DNA of 64,000 bases from CADCVW01 sp035644935 (GTDB lineage: Bacteria > Pseudomonadota > Alphaproteobacteria > Sphingomonadales > Sphingomonadaceae): contig DASQNO010000104.1 in the NCBI GenBank assembly GCA_035644935.1, positions 1-64,000 of the forward strand, written 5' to 3'. Numbering within the stretch: position 1 is the first letter of the stretch; each line of letters begins with the position of its first letter. Positions 17,149 to 26,397 of the stretch are shown here, piece by piece. Under the pieces are notes generated by a model. It saw nothing but the letters and a program-made list of their open reading frames with translations, had not been told where the DNA came from and did not search any database. A program made the position numbers and the translations under genes.

Positions 17149-17358
17149 TCCTCCCCTGCCTTTGCAGGGGAGGGGGACCATGCCGCAACGGCATGGTGGA
17201 GGGGTTTTGCAGCGCGAGATATCGGCAGGAAAGATGTCTTCACAATGCTCCCAGCCGGGGGATCGTAGAGCTTCAGCGAGCAAACTTCCGCGCGGCAAAA
17301 CCCCTCCACCATCCCGCTTCGCGCGATGGTCCCCCTCCCCGACGAAGGTCGGGGAGGA
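17149..17358. repeat. Nested palindromic repeat, copy 2 of 3
   Basis: About 210 bp. The outer arms are TCCTCCCC...GGGGGACCATGCCGCAACGG and its complement ending GGGGAGGA; both arms hold inner hairpins such as CCATGCCGCAACGGCATGG. The centre (about 17220-17290) is unrelated to the centres of copies 1 and 3. It fills most of the 17143-17419 gap; nothing else is visible there. Confidence 0.85.
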
Positions 17359-17419
17359 CAGGCTCCAAATCCCTACCCCAGGTTATGGCACCCACCGTCC
17401 GTACCGGCGATAACGCCCC

Positions 17420-18205
17420 ATGACGACGCCCCTACCCGCTCCCCGCCGCCTGCTCGCCGCCGCAGCCGTGCTCGGCGTCGGCCTCGGCGGCTTCTTCGAC
17501 GGCATCCTGCTTCACCAGGTGCTGCAATGGCATCACCTGCTCAGCCTCGTTCCCGGCGAGGCGCTGCGCGACATCGGCAACCAGATTCTCGCCGACGGGC
17601 TGTTCCACGTGCTCATGTACGCCGTCACCGCCGCGGGCCTGTGGATGCTGTGGCGCCGCCGCGCGGCGCTACGCGAGCCCGGCGCCTCCGCCCGCGTGCT
17701 CGGCGGCGCGCTGCTCGGTTTCGGCGGGTGGAACATCGCCGATGTCGGCCTTTTCCACTGGATAATGGGCATCCACCGCATCCGCGTCGATGTCTCGGAC
17801 CCGCTGGTCTGGGACATCGGCTGGCTCGTGATCTTCGGGCTGGCGGTGACCGCGGCCGGGCTGCTGGTCCTCAAACGCGGTCCCGCGACCGGCGGCGGCG
17901 GACCCGCCGCCGGCGCGATCCTGTCCCTGCTCGTGCTCGCCGCCGCGCCGCTCGCCGCCTTGCCCATCCCGGGCAGCACGAGCGCGCTGGTGCTGCTCGC
18001 CCCCGGCGCGGCCCAGGGCGCCACGATCAACGCGCTGCTAGCGGCGGACGGCCGCATTCTGTGGATCGACCCGGCCGGCCGGATGATGGCGGTGGCGCTG
18101 GATCCGAACGCCGCCACCGGCGGTTTGTACCGCGCCGGCGCCCTGCTGGTCACGCGCTCGCCGATGCTCGCCGGCTGCGCCGCCGCGCTGCAGGCCACCG
18201 CCTGA
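17420..18205 (+). CDS. DUF2243 membrane protein with C-terminal extension
   Basis: 261 residues. The first about 155 match DUF2243 with its signature GFFDGILLHQVLQWHH and GWNIADVGLFHWIMGIHRIR, and predict four transmembrane helices. Residues about 165-261 are not part of that family: a further hydrophobic helix, then a soluble segment containing ATINALLAADGRILWIDPAG and LYRAGALLV. DUF2243 proteins are usually about 165 residues, so this is a fusion or an unrecognised domain. Function unknown. Confidence 0.8.
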   Translation: MTTPLPAPRRLLAAAAVLGVGLGGFFDGILLHQVLQWHHLLSLVPGEALRDIGNQILADGLFHVLMYAVTAAGLWMLWRRRAALREPGASARVLGGALLGFGGWNIADVGLFHWIMGIHRIRVDVSDPLVWDIGWLVIFGLAVTAAGLLVLKRGPATGGGGPAAGAILSLLVLAAAPLAALPIPGSTSALVLLAPGAAQGATINALLAADGRILWIDPAGRMMAVALDPNAATGGLYRAGALLVTRSPMLAGCAAALQATA

Positions 18206-18223
18206 GCCTTTCGAGGAACGATC

Positions 18224-18619
18224 ATGACCGACACCATGCCCACCCCCGCCGACGGCCCGCATCTGCGCACCGTCGCCATGCCGCGCGACACCAACCCGTC
18301 GGGCGCGATCTTCGGCGGCTGGACCTTGAGCCAGATGGACCTCGCCGGTGCGATCGTCGCCGCCGAACGCGCGGGCGGCCGCGTCGTCACGGTGTCGGTG
18401 GATGCGATGAAGTTCCTCCGCCCCATCGCCGTGGGCGACGAAGTCAGCTGCTTCGCCACGATCGAAGAAGAACACCCGCATTCGGTCGCCGTGCGCATCG
18501 AAACCTGGGCCCGCACGCGGGGCACGGGCGGCGAGGCGGAAAAGGTGACGCAAGGCGTCTATACCTACGTGGCGCTGGGCGAAGACGGGAAGCCGAGGCG
18601 TATCGGACCGGAACGATGA
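18224..18619 (+). CDS. YciA-type acyl-CoA thioesterase
   Basis: A 131-residue single hotdog-domain protein. The motifs PRDTNPSGAIFGGWTLSQMD (Asn/Asp catalytic region), TVSVDAMKFLRPI and KVTQGVYTYVAL match the YciA/acyl-CoA hydrolase family. It would hydrolyse acyl-CoA thioesters in the cytoplasm. GAGGAA precedes ATG 18224 at 6 bases. It follows the DUF2243 gene by 18 bases and is probably cotranscribed. Confidence 0.9.
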   Translation: MTDTMPTPADGPHLRTVAMPRDTNPSGAIFGGWTLSQMDLAGAIVAAERAGGRVVTVSVDAMKFLRPIAVGDEVSCFATIEEEHPHSVAVRIETWARTRGTGGEAEKVTQGVYTYVALGEDGKPRRIGPER

Positions 18620-18739
18620 CCAGTGCACGTCGGAAACGTCCTGGCCGCCGCGACCTTGCTGTTGACTGATGCATGCACGGCTGACGCGCGTCAGCCCGAC
18701 CTATAGAAATCGGGCGCGCTTCCGGGATGGCTTCAACCA

Positions 18740-18949
18740 TCCTCCCCAGCCTTTGCTGGGGAGGGGGACCATGCCGGAACGGCATGGTGGAGGGGTTTTG
18801 CAGCGCGAGATCGGAACCGTAAAAAGACCCCTCCATTCCTCCGGCCATCGCAGGAGAAAAGGTGCACCCCCAACAACCGCGCGCTGCCAAACCCCTCCAC
18901 CATCCCGCTTCGCGCGATGGTCCCCCTCCCCGACAAAGGTAGGGGAGGA
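18740..18949. repeat. Nested palindromic repeat, copy 3 of 3
   Basis: Arms are as in the copy at 17149-17358, including the inner hairpin CCATGCCGGAACGGCATGG, with a different centre of about 80 bases. It occupies the middle of the 18620-19091 interval. The remaining bases there (18620-18739 and 18950-19091) show no convincing gene, RNA or terminator. Confidence 0.85.
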
Positions 18950-19091
18950 AAGAAGCGCCCGCGAAAACCATAGTTCGCCAAGGCGAAGATCGCCTGGAAG
19001 AAACCGCTTTCCTACACTGGCTTTCCCTGTCTAGCCTGCATTCATGGCCGCGCCGAACCTCTCCGCCCCCCTTCGAAAGCTCACAAAGATC

Positions 19092-20375
19092 ATGGCGAAC
19101 CCGCGCAGCACTGTGATGCGTGTGAGCTTTGGCGCTGTTTTCCGCCGGATCGGCGCGCGACTCGGGCGCCGCGCGCTCGTCCCCGCGGCGTCTCTGTTGT
19201 GCGCGGCCTGCGCCAACCCAGCCGCGGCCCCGCCCCCGCCTCCCGTCGGCAGCGTCTCGGCCGCCCAGGTCCACGCTCGCCTGCTCACGCTCGATTCGCA
19301 TCTGGACACCCCCGTCCATTTCGACCGTCCAGGCTGGAATTTCGCGCAGCGCCACAGTTTCGACGACGACCGCAGCCAGGTCGACCTGCCGCGCATGGAC
19401 GACGGGCTCGATGGCGGGTTCTTCGTCATCTACACGCGGCAGGGGCCGCTGACGCCGGCGGGCTACGCGGCAGCACTGGATTTCGCTATCAAGCGTGGGC
19501 AGGCGATCCGCCGCACCGTCGCCGCCAATCCGCGCCGCATCGCCTTCGCCAACCGCGCCGCCGATGCCGCCGCGATCGACCGTTCGGGCCGGCGCATCGC
19601 GTTTCAAAGCATCGAGAACAGCTATCCGCTGGGCCTCGACCTCGCCAATCTCGGGCGCTTCTACGCGATGGGCGTGCGCATGGCGGGTCCCGTCCATTCC
19701 CGGAACAACCAGTTCGCCGACAGCACCACCGACACGCCCCGCTGGAACGGCCTCAGCCCGCTGGGCCGGCAGTGGGTCGCCGAGATGAACCGGCTGGGCA
19801 TGATCGTCGACGGCAGCCACTCCTCCGACGCCGCGCTCGATCAGATGATCGCGCTGTCGAAGACGCCCGTCATCCTCTCCCACTCGGGGCCGCGCGCGAT
19901 CTTCGATCACAAGCGCAACGTCACGGACGATGCGATGCGCAGGCTCGCCGCGTCCGGCGGCGTCATGATGATCAACAGCGTCTTTCTCGTTCCCTTCTCC
20001 AGCACGCCTCAGGTCGATGCGCTGGTCGATGCCAAAGGCGGGCTCGAGTTCCAGACGCCGGCCGAACAGAGGGCGACGCTCGCCAAGGTGCGCACGCTCC
20101 ACGCCGGTGCGGAGCCCTACACCACCGCGACGTTCGACCAGTTCATGGCCTCGCTGCTACACGCGCTGAAGGTCATGGGTCCCGACCATGTCGGCCTGGG
20201 CGCCGACTGGGACGGCGGCGGCGGGACGATCGGCATGATGGATGTCGCCGCGCTGCCGCAGGTCACCGAACGCCTGCTGGCGGCCGGCTACAGCGAGGCG
20301 GACCTGCGCAAGATCTGGAGCGGCAACCTGCTGCGGCTGCTTGCAAAGGCGGAGGCCGGACGCACGGCGTCTTGA
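19092..20375 (+). CDS. Membrane dipeptidase (peptidase M19), lipoprotein
   Basis: About 427 residues. The N-terminus has an Arg-rich region then ALVPAASLLCAAC, a lipobox, so it is probably lipid-anchored. The M19 (renal dipeptidase-like) zinc site is visible: LDSHLDTP (HxD), SIEN (bridging Glu), VDGSHSSD and SHSGPRAI (His ligands), and GLGADWDGGGG near the C-terminus. It cleaves dipeptides in the periplasm, possibly from peptidoglycan turnover. The start is uncertain: ATGs at 19044, 19092 and 19116 are all possible and none has a strong ribosome binding site. Confidence 0.88.
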   Translation: MANPRSTVMRVSFGAVFRRIGARLGRRALVPAASLLCAACANPAAAPPPPPVGSVSAAQVHARLLTLDSHLDTPVHFDRPGWNFAQRHSFDDDRSQVDLPRMDDGLDGGFFVIYTRQGPLTPAGYAAALDFAIKRGQAIRRTVAANPRRIAFANRAADAAAIDRSGRRIAFQSIENSYPLGLDLANLGRFYAMGVRMAGPVHSRNNQFADSTTDTPRWNGLSPLGRQWVAEMNRLGMIVDGSHSSDAALDQMIALSKTPVILSHSGPRAIFDHKRNVTDDAMRRLAASGGVMMINSVFLVPFSSTPQVDALVDAKGGLEFQTPAEQRATLAKVRTLHAGAEPYTTATFDQFMASLLHALKVMGPDHVGLGADWDGGGGTIGMMDVAALPQVTERLLAAGYSEADLRKIWSGNLLRLLAKAEAGRTAS

Positions 20376-20395
20376 TCCGGGACAGAAGCGCGTCC

Positions 20396-21070
20396 ATGGC
20401 GACCGCGATGGTTCCCTTTTCGTTCGCCGGTCACGACCTCATCGCGCTTCCTCAGGGCGCGCTCTACTGGCCCGCGCGTCGCGCCCTGCTCGTCGCCGAC
20501 CTGCATCTGGAAAAGGCGAGCTGGTTCGCGCGCTTCGGCCAGTTGCTCCCGCCCTATGATTCGCAGGCGACGCTGGCGGACCTGACGCTGGTCGTCGCCG
20601 CCACCGGCGCGGCCGAGGTCTGGTGCCTGGGCGACAGCTTCCACGACACGCACGGCTGCGAACGCCTCCCCGCCGCTGCACGCGAGATGTTGTTGGCGCT
20701 AACCGGTTCGGTGCGCTGGACGTGGATCACCGGCAATCACGACGCCGGCTTCGTCGATCACTGCGGCGGCGACATCGTCGACGAAGCGGCGGTGAACGGC
20801 CTGATTCTGCGGCACATCGCCGACCCCGACGACGCGCGCCCCGAACTCTCCGGCCATTTCCACCCCAAGCTGCGCGTTCAGCTGCGCGGCCGCAAGGTGG
20901 CGCGCCGCTGCTTCGTCGCAACGCCCACCAAGCTGATCCTTCCCGCCTTCGGCTCGCTGACCGGCGGTCTGGACGCGCACCATCCGGAGATCATTCGCGC
21001 CGTCGGCCCCGGCGCGCAGGCGCTGATCCCGCTCGCCGACCGCCTGCTGAAGTTCCCGATCGCCGCCTAG
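20396..21070 (+). CDS. pdeM: Ligase-associated DNA damage response endonuclease PdeM
   Basis: A 224-residue calcineurin-type metallophosphoesterase. Metal ligands appear in VADLHLEK (DxH), CLGDSFHD (GDxxxD), TGNHDAG (GNHD) and SGHFHPK (GHxH). The order and length match PdeM, a Mn-dependent phosphodiesterase/endonuclease that accompanies the ligase-exonuclease-helicase set. Here it is separated from the helicase by 3.3 kb with four unrelated features between. It converges with pabB (4-base overlap). Confidence 0.88.
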   Translation: MATAMVPFSFAGHDLIALPQGALYWPARRALLVADLHLEKASWFARFGQLLPPYDSQATLADLTLVVAATGAAEVWCLGDSFHDTHGCERLPAAAREMLLALTGSVRWTWITGNHDAGFVDHCGGDIVDEAAVNGLILRHIADPDDARPELSGHFHPKLRVQLRGRKVARRCFVATPTKLILPAFGSLTGGLDAHHPEIIRAVGPGAQALIPLADRLLKFPIAA

Positions 21071-22830
21071 AGGCCCGCGAGCCGCGCCGGGATCAGCCCG
21101 CGCAGGCTGTTGCCGATCCAGAACCCCGCCTCCAGATCCTCGACTTCCAGATCGCCCTCCCGCGCCAGCCCTTCGGCCAGCAGGCGGGCCCGCAGCACGC
21201 CCGGCAGCAGGCCGCGCGACAATGGCGGCGTCACCAGCCGGTCGGCCGCGCCGGCGAACACCTGCGTGAAGCTGCCCTCGGTGACGAACCCCGCGGCATC
21301 GAGAAACACCGTCTCGAACGCTCTCTCGTCCCGCGCCGCCGCCCAGAACCCGCGATCGCTCGTCTTGTGCGCCAGCCGAAAGTCGGACGGCGGCAGCGGA
21401 TGCGGCCGGATCGCCACCGTTACCGGTTCCTCCGGCGTGGCCGGCGGCGGACCCACCGCGATCGCCACCTCGCCGCTGCGCGACAGGCGCAACCGCACGG
21501 CGCGCGGCGCCCGCCACCGGAAGGTCGCCGCGTGCAGCGAATTGCGCGCGTCGTGCCGGTTCAGCGCGAACCCCAGCGCCTTCGCGCTCGCCTCCAGCCG
21601 CGCCATGTGGCGGTCGAGGTCGACAATGCCCTCGCTGGGATCGAAGCGCATCGTCTCGAGGAGATCGAACGGGGGCTGCCCCGCCGTCACGAACGCGCCC
21701 TTGGCCAGGCATTCGCGCCACTCGTCCGCCGCGCGGCTGTCCGCGACGATCCCCGCGCCCAGCCCCATCACCGCCTCGTGCGCGCCGCGGCGCAACGTCA
21801 GCGTACGGATCGCGACATTGAATGCGGCGTCGCCGTTCGGCGCGATCCACCCCATCGACCCCGTGTACGCACCGCGCCCTCCTGGCTCGAGCGCGGCGAT
21901 CGCCTCCATCGCCCGGATCTTGGGCGCGCCCGTGATCGACCCGCACGGAAACGCCGCGCGCAACACGTCAACAGCACCCATGCCTGGCGCGAGTTTCGCC
22001 TCCACCGTCGACGTCAGGTGGTGAACCGTCGGATAGGTCTCGACGGTGTACAGGTCGGGCACCACAACCGAACCGGGGACAGAGACGCGGCTGAGGTCGT
22101 TGCGCGTCAGGTCGACGATCATCAGGTTCTCGGCGCGGTTCTTGGGATCCGCCGTAAGCGCCGCGATAGCCGCCGCGTCCGCGATTGCGTCGCTCGCGCG
22201 CGCCGCGGTGCCCTTCATCGGCCGCGCCGTCAGCTTCCCCGCCTCGCTGGTGAAGAACAATTCGGGCGAAGCCGACAGCAACCAGTGTTCGCCGGCAAAG
22301 GCGACGCCGCCCCAGCCCGCCCGCGACCGCGCGCTCAGGCCGGCATACAAAGCCAGCGGCGCCCCTGCGACGCGCACGCGGGCCGGAAACGTCAGATTGG
22401 CCTGATAGATCTCTCCCGCGGCGATCAGTTCCGCGATCTCCCGAACCTTCGCCTCATAGGCCTCGCGGCTCATCTCGGGCTGGAGCGGGCCGGCGAATGC
22501 GCCGGCCGGGGCGGGGAGCCACGCGGCCAGCGCGTGCTCGTCGAGCAGCGCGACGTCCGCGAACAGTCCGAACCATGCGACCGGCAGATCCGTCGTTCGT
22601 CCGGCCGCAAGCGGTTGCAGGCGCGGCTCCAGCGCGTACCCCGCCTCGTAGGTCAGGAACCCCGCGGCATGCAGCCCCCGCGCCGCCGCGCCCGCGACGC
22701 GCTCCAGCACATCCTCAACCTCTTCAACCGTTTCGGCCCGGATGATCTCGAACGGACGCGCGAACAGGCGCGCGCCGGCACCGGCGCGGCCGTCTTCGCA
22801 CAGGATGAAGGGACCGTCGTCGGGCGTCAT
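21067..22830 (-). CDS. pabB: Fused aminodeoxychorismate synthase component I / aminodeoxychorismate lyase
   Basis: 587 residues from ATG 22830, preceded by GGAG. The N-terminal about 370 residues are a chorismate-binding domain (SPELFF, RPMKGTAAR, ENLMIVDLTRNDLSRV, PCGSITGAPKIRAME). The C-terminal about 200 residues are a class IV PLP enzyme with LAHKTSDRGFW as the likely PLP lysine. Together they make 4-aminobenzoate for folate. The glutamine amidotransferase partner (PabA) is not in the window. The PMKGT motif matches the PabB-type PIKGT rather than TrpE. Confidence 0.92.
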   Translation of the reverse strand: MTPDDGPFILCEDGRAGAGARLFARPFEIIRAETVEEVEDVLERVAGAAARGLHAAGFLTYEAGYALEPRLQPLAAGRTTDLPVAWFGLFADVALLDEHALAAWLPAPAGAFAGPLQPEMSREAYEAKVREIAELIAAGEIYQANLTFPARVRVAGAPLALYAGLSARSRAGWGGVAFAGEHWLLSASPELFFTSEAGKLTARPMKGTAARASDAIADAAAIAALTADPKNRAENLMIVDLTRNDLSRVSVPGSVVVPDLYTVETYPTVHHLTSTVEAKLAPGMGAVDVLRAAFPCGSITGAPKIRAMEAIAALEPGGRGAYTGSMGWIAPNGDAAFNVAIRTLTLRRGAHEAVMGLGAGIVADSRAADEWRECLAKGAFVTAGQPPFDLLETMRFDPSEGIVDLDRHMARLEASAKALGFALNRHDARNSLHAATFRWRAPRAVRLRLSRSGEVAIAVGPPPATPEEPVTVAIRPHPLPPSDFRLAHKTSDRGFWAAARDERAFETVFLDAAGFVTEGSFTQVFAGAADRLVTPPLSRGLLPGVLRARLLAEGLAREGDLEVEDLEAGFWIGNSLRGLIPARLAGL

Positions 22831-22949
22831 GGCTCCCGTGTTGCCCGCCGCGCGCAACCTCGTAAAGCGGCCTCTCGTCCGGCGCTGCGCCAGGCCCACC
22901 GCACTTTAGCAGATTGACCGCGCGTCGCCGTCCAGCGATTGCGCGAACC

Positions 22950-23609
22950 ATGAGTATGCAGCCGCCGCTCAAGGCGATCATCATCCCCGTCACGCCTCTG
23001 CAGCAGAACTGCACACTGCTGTGGTGCACCGCGACGCTGCGCGCCGCCTTTGTCGATCCCGGCGGCGACATGGACAAGCTGATCGCCGCGGCCAAGGCGC
23101 AGGGCGTCACGCCCGAGAAGATCCTCCTGACGCACGGCCACATCGACCATTGCGGGCAGGCCAAGCCGCTCGCGGATGCTTTGGGCATTCCGATCGAGGG
23201 CCCGCAGCGCGCCGACCGCTTCTGGATCGAACGGTTGGCAGAGGACGGGGCACGCTACGGCATCGAGGGCGTACCGTTCGAGCCCGACCGCTGGCTGGAG
23301 GAAGGCGATCCCGTCACGGTCGGAGATCTGGACTTGGACGTCTACGTGACCCCCGGCCACACGCCCGGCCACATCGTCTTCCATCACCCCCCCTCCCGGC
23401 TCGCGTTGGTCGGCGACGTGCTGTTCGAAGGCTCGGTCGGGCGGACTGACTTTCCGATGAGCGATCCGGACGCGCTGGTCCGCTCGGTCGTTACCAAGCT
23501 TTGGCCGCTGGGTGACGACACCGCGTTCATCCCCGGGCACGGCGGCATGTCGACTTTCGGCCGCGAGCGCGCGAGCAATCCATTCGTCGGCGATCGCGCG
23601 CTGGCCTGA
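22950..23609 (+). CDS. YcbL-like metallo-beta-lactamase-fold hydrolase
   Basis: About 219 residues from ATG 22950 (ATG 22956 is equally possible). Zinc ligands lie in THGHIDH, TPGHTPGH, GDVLFEGSVGRTD and the final PGHGGMSTFGRER. This is the pattern of YcbL-type glyoxalase II-like hydrolases, which are cytoplasmic and act on thioesters such as S-lactoylglutathione. It is divergent from pabB with no shared regulatory site visible. Confidence 0.87.
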   Translation: MSMQPPLKAIIIPVTPLQQNCTLLWCTATLRAAFVDPGGDMDKLIAAAKAQGVTPEKILLTHGHIDHCGQAKPLADALGIPIEGPQRADRFWIERLAEDGARYGIEGVPFEPDRWLEEGDPVTVGDLDLDVYVTPGHTPGHIVFHHPPSRLALVGDVLFEGSVGRTDFPMSDPDALVRSVVTKLWPLGDDTAFIPGHGGMSTFGRERASNPFVGDRALA

Positions 23610-23756
23610 CCCGGTTCGCTTTGGGCGGCGTCCAACGCCTTGCAACCCGGCGCCAAATGGCTATAGCCCGGCAGCTTCGCGACGCTGATCCCTCGCCCCT
23701 GCTTCGGTGACCCGCCGGCGCGGCGACGGTTCGTCATCTAGCTAGAGACCCGATTC

Positions 23757-23936
23757 ATGGCCGTTCCCAAAAGAAAAACCTCGCCCTCGAAGCGCAACAT
23801 GCGCCGCAGCCATGATGCGCTCGCAATGCCGACGTTTCAGGAGTGCCCCAATTGCGGCGAACTGCGCCGCCCGCACAACCTGTGCGCCTCCTGCGGCCAT
23901 TATCACGGCCGTGAGATCCTGGCCGTCGAGGCCTAG
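23757..23936 (+). CDS. rpmF: 50S ribosomal protein L32
   Basis: A 59-residue protein beginning MAVPKRKTSPSKRNMRRSHD with the zinc ribbon CPNCGE...LCASCGHYHGRE (two CxxC pairs). It is a large-subunit ribosomal protein. It lies 65 bases upstream of plsX, the common rpmF-plsX-fabH arrangement that links ribosome and fatty acid synthesis genes. Together with the Cys-less L33 at 2816, this strain keeps zinc in L32 but not in L33. Confidence 0.96.
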   Translation: MAVPKRKTSPSKRNMRRSHDALAMPTFQECPNCGELRRPHNLCASCGHYHGREILAVEA

Positions 23937-24001
23937 GACGCGCACGAACGCAATCGGGCGAACCGCGTGATCGACGCTTCGCTCGGGCTGAAACAACGGC
24001 C

Positions 24002-25054
24002 GTGCTGAACCCGCGAATCGCGATCGATGCCATGGGCGGCGACGGCGGACCGGCCGTCATGATCGCTGGGGCCGCGCGGGCGCGCCGCAAGCATCCGACG
24101 TTGACCTTTCAACTGTTCGGCGACGAATCGCTGATCGCGCCGCAGCTTTCGCGTCATGCCGGTCTCGCCGGCGTGGTGGATGTGGTCCATTCCACCGACG
24201 TCATCGCGTCCGAGGACAAGCCCAGTCACGCCATCCGCCGCGCCAAGACGACTTCCCTCGGCCGCGCGATAAATGCGGTAAAGACCGGCGGCGCGCAGGC
24301 CGCGTTGTCGGGCGGCAATACCGGCGCCATGATGGCGATGGCCAAGCTGGCGCTGCGCACCATGCCCGGCATCGATCGACCGGCTTTGGCGGCGCTGCTC
24401 CCAACGCTGGGCGATACCGACCTCGTGATGCTCGATCTGGGTGCGAACACCGAGTGCGACACGCAGAACCTCGTCCAGTTCGCGGTTATGGGCTCCGCCT
24501 ACGCGCGCACCGTCGTCGGTCTGGCCAAACCGCGCGTGAAGCTGCTCAACATCGGCACGGAGGAGCTAAAGGGTACCGAGGCGCTCAAGGACGCCGCGGC
24601 TTTGCTGCGTGAGGCCGACTACCTACCCATGCGCTTCGACGGCTTCACCGAAGGTGACCAGATCTCGCGCGGCGACATCGACGTCGTGGTCACGGACGGC
24701 TTTTCGGGCAACATCGCGTTGAAGACCGCGGAAGGAACCGCGCGCTTCGTCACCGATCTCCTTCGCCGCGCCTTTACCTCGTCTATTCGCAGCAAGGCCG
24801 GCTTCATGCTGTCCAAGCCCGCGCTGCACATGCTCAAGGTCCATCTCGATCCCAACAACCATAATGGCGCTGTGTTTCTCGGCCTGAACGGCCTGGTGGT
24901 GAAGAGCCACGGCAGCGCTGATGCCAAGGGCGTCGCCAACGCGATCGGCGTTGCCGCCAAGATGATCGCCAACGATATGACGCGGCGCATCGCCGAAGAC
25001 CTGGAAAACTTCCGCAGCCACACGCTGGAACTGACCGCGGGGTCGGGGAAGTGA
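24002..25054 (+). CDS. plsX: Phosphate acyltransferase PlsX
   Basis: 350 residues from GTG 24002, with IAIDAMGGDGGP at the N-terminus, SGGNTGAMMAMAK, LDLGANTECD and DVVVTDGFSGNIALK. PlsX converts acyl-ACP to acyl-phosphate for glycerol-3-phosphate acylation by PlsY, the first step of phospholipid synthesis. It is a peripheral membrane enzyme. The stop overlaps the fabH GTG start (GTGA), so the two are coupled. Confidence 0.96.
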   Translation: MLNPRIAIDAMGGDGGPAVMIAGAARARRKHPTLTFQLFGDESLIAPQLSRHAGLAGVVDVVHSTDVIASEDKPSHAIRRAKTTSLGRAINAVKTGGAQAALSGGNTGAMMAMAKLALRTMPGIDRPALAALLPTLGDTDLVMLDLGANTECDTQNLVQFAVMGSAYARTVVGLAKPRVKLLNIGTEELKGTEALKDAAALLREADYLPMRFDGFTEGDQISRGDIDVVVTDGFSGNIALKTAEGTARFVTDLLRRAFTSSIRSKAGFMLSKPALHMLKVHLDPNNHNGAVFLGLNGLVVKSHGSADAKGVANAIGVAAKMIANDMTRRIAEDLENFRSHTLELTAGSGK

Positions 25055-26028
25055 CGATTCGATCGCTGATGGTCGGGGTGGGCTCGGCCTTGCCCGCCCG
25101 CTGCGTGACCAACGCCGAACTGGCGGAAACGGTGGACACCTCCGACGAATGGATCGTCGCCCGCACGGGCATTCGTTCGCGGTACATCGCGGGTGAAGGA
25201 GAAACCACGGCGACGTTGGCAACGGAGGCTGCGCGCCGGGCGCTGGAGCATGCCGGGATCGACGCCGCCGACGTGGGGCTGATCGTGCTCGCCACCGCAA
25301 CGCCTGACCAGACCTTTCCGGCCAGCGCCACGCGCGTCCAAGCCGCGCTGGGCATCGACGACTGCATTGCGTTCGATGTCGCCGCCGTCTGCTCGGGCTT
25401 CCTCTACGCGCTATCCGTGGCTGACAGCATGATGCGTGGCGGGGCGGCGAAGGTCGGGCTCGTGATCGGCGCGGAGACCTTCAGCCGAATCCTCGACTGG
25501 GAAGACCGCGGCACCTGCGTGCTGTTCGGTGATGGCGCCGGGGCCGTTGTCCTCCGTGCCGAGGATGTGGAAGCGGGTGACGCAGGCGATCGTGGAGTTC
25601 TCGCCACCCGTCTCCACGCGGACGGCCGGCACAACGACCTGCTATATGTCGACGGCGGCCCGTCCACCACCGGCACCGTCGGCAAGCTCCGCATGAAGGG
25701 CCGCGAAGTGTTCCGCCACGCCGTCACCAACCTCAGCGCCGTGCTGACGGAGACACTCACGGCTGCGAACCTCACGATCGAAGACGTCGACTGGGTCGTG
25801 CCGCACCAGGCGAACGCCCGGATCCTGGACGCCACCGCCCGCAAGCTCGGGCTGTCGCCCGACAAGGTCGTCGTCACCGTGGACAGGCACGCCAACACGT
25901 CGGCTGCGTCCGTACCGCTGGCGCTCGATGTCGCGGTCCGCGACGGGCGCATTAAGCCGGGCGATCTGGTGCTCCTGGAAGCGATGGGCGGCGGTTTCAC
26001 CTGGGCGGCGGCGGCGGTGCGGTACTGA
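25051..26028 (+). CDS. fabH: Beta-ketoacyl-ACP synthase III
   Basis: A 325-residue thiolase-fold enzyme with the FabH triad C114 (AAVCSGF), H252 (VPHQAN) and N282 (RHANTSAAS), and DEWIVARTGIRSR near the start. It condenses acetyl-CoA with malonyl-ACP to begin fatty acid synthesis. It is second in the plsX-fabH-ihfA-merR run. Confidence 0.97.
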   Translation: MTIRSLMVGVGSALPARCVTNAELAETVDTSDEWIVARTGIRSRYIAGEGETTATLATEAARRALEHAGIDAADVGLIVLATATPDQTFPASATRVQAALGIDDCIAFDVAAVCSGFLYALSVADSMMRGGAAKVGLVIGAETFSRILDWEDRGTCVLFGDGAGAVVLRAEDVEAGDAGDRGVLATRLHADGRHNDLLYVDGGPSTTGTVGKLRMKGREVFRHAVTNLSAVLTETLTAANLTIEDVDWVVPHQANARILDATARKLGLSPDKVVVTVDRHANTSAASVPLALDVAVRDGRIKPGDLVLLEAMGGGFTWAAAAVRY

Positions 26029-26079
26029 TCCGCGTCTTAAGCGTTTGCGCTGTCGCATTGATCTAGTTATGCAAAGCGC

Positions 26080-26397
26080 ATGGCACGCGGCGACGACATC
26101 ACAGATACCGGCACTCTGACGAGGGCCGATCTTGCGGATGTCGTGCACAGGCGCATCGGCCTGTCGCGCGCCGAGTCCTCACATTTCGTCGAACGCACGC
26201 TGCACCATATCTGCGGCGCGCTCTCCAACGGAGAGAACGTCAAGCTGTCCGGCTTCGGCAGCTTTCTGCTGCGCGACAAGGGTGAACGCGTCGGACGCAA
26301 CCCGAAGACCGGCGTTGAAGTTCCCATCGCGCCACGCCGCGTCCTGACGTTTCGGGCCAGCCAGATCATGCGCGACGGGGTCTGCGGCCAGCAGTGA
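26080..26397 (+). CDS. ihfA: Integration host factor alpha subunit
   Basis: A 105-residue HU/IHF-fold protein: TLTRADLADVVHRRIGLSRAE, then VKLSGFGSFLLRDKGERVGR and NPKTGVEVPIAPRRVLTFR with the DNA-intercalating proline in the arm. It pairs with IhfB to bend DNA in replication, recombination and sigma-54 transcription; rpoN is at 42.8 kb. The stop overlaps the following GTG start. Confidence 0.94.
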   Translation: MARGDDITDTGTLTRADLADVVHRRIGLSRAESSHFVERTLHHICGALSNGENVKLSGFGSFLLRDKGERVGRNPKTGVEVPIAPRRVLTFRASQIMRDGVCGQQ

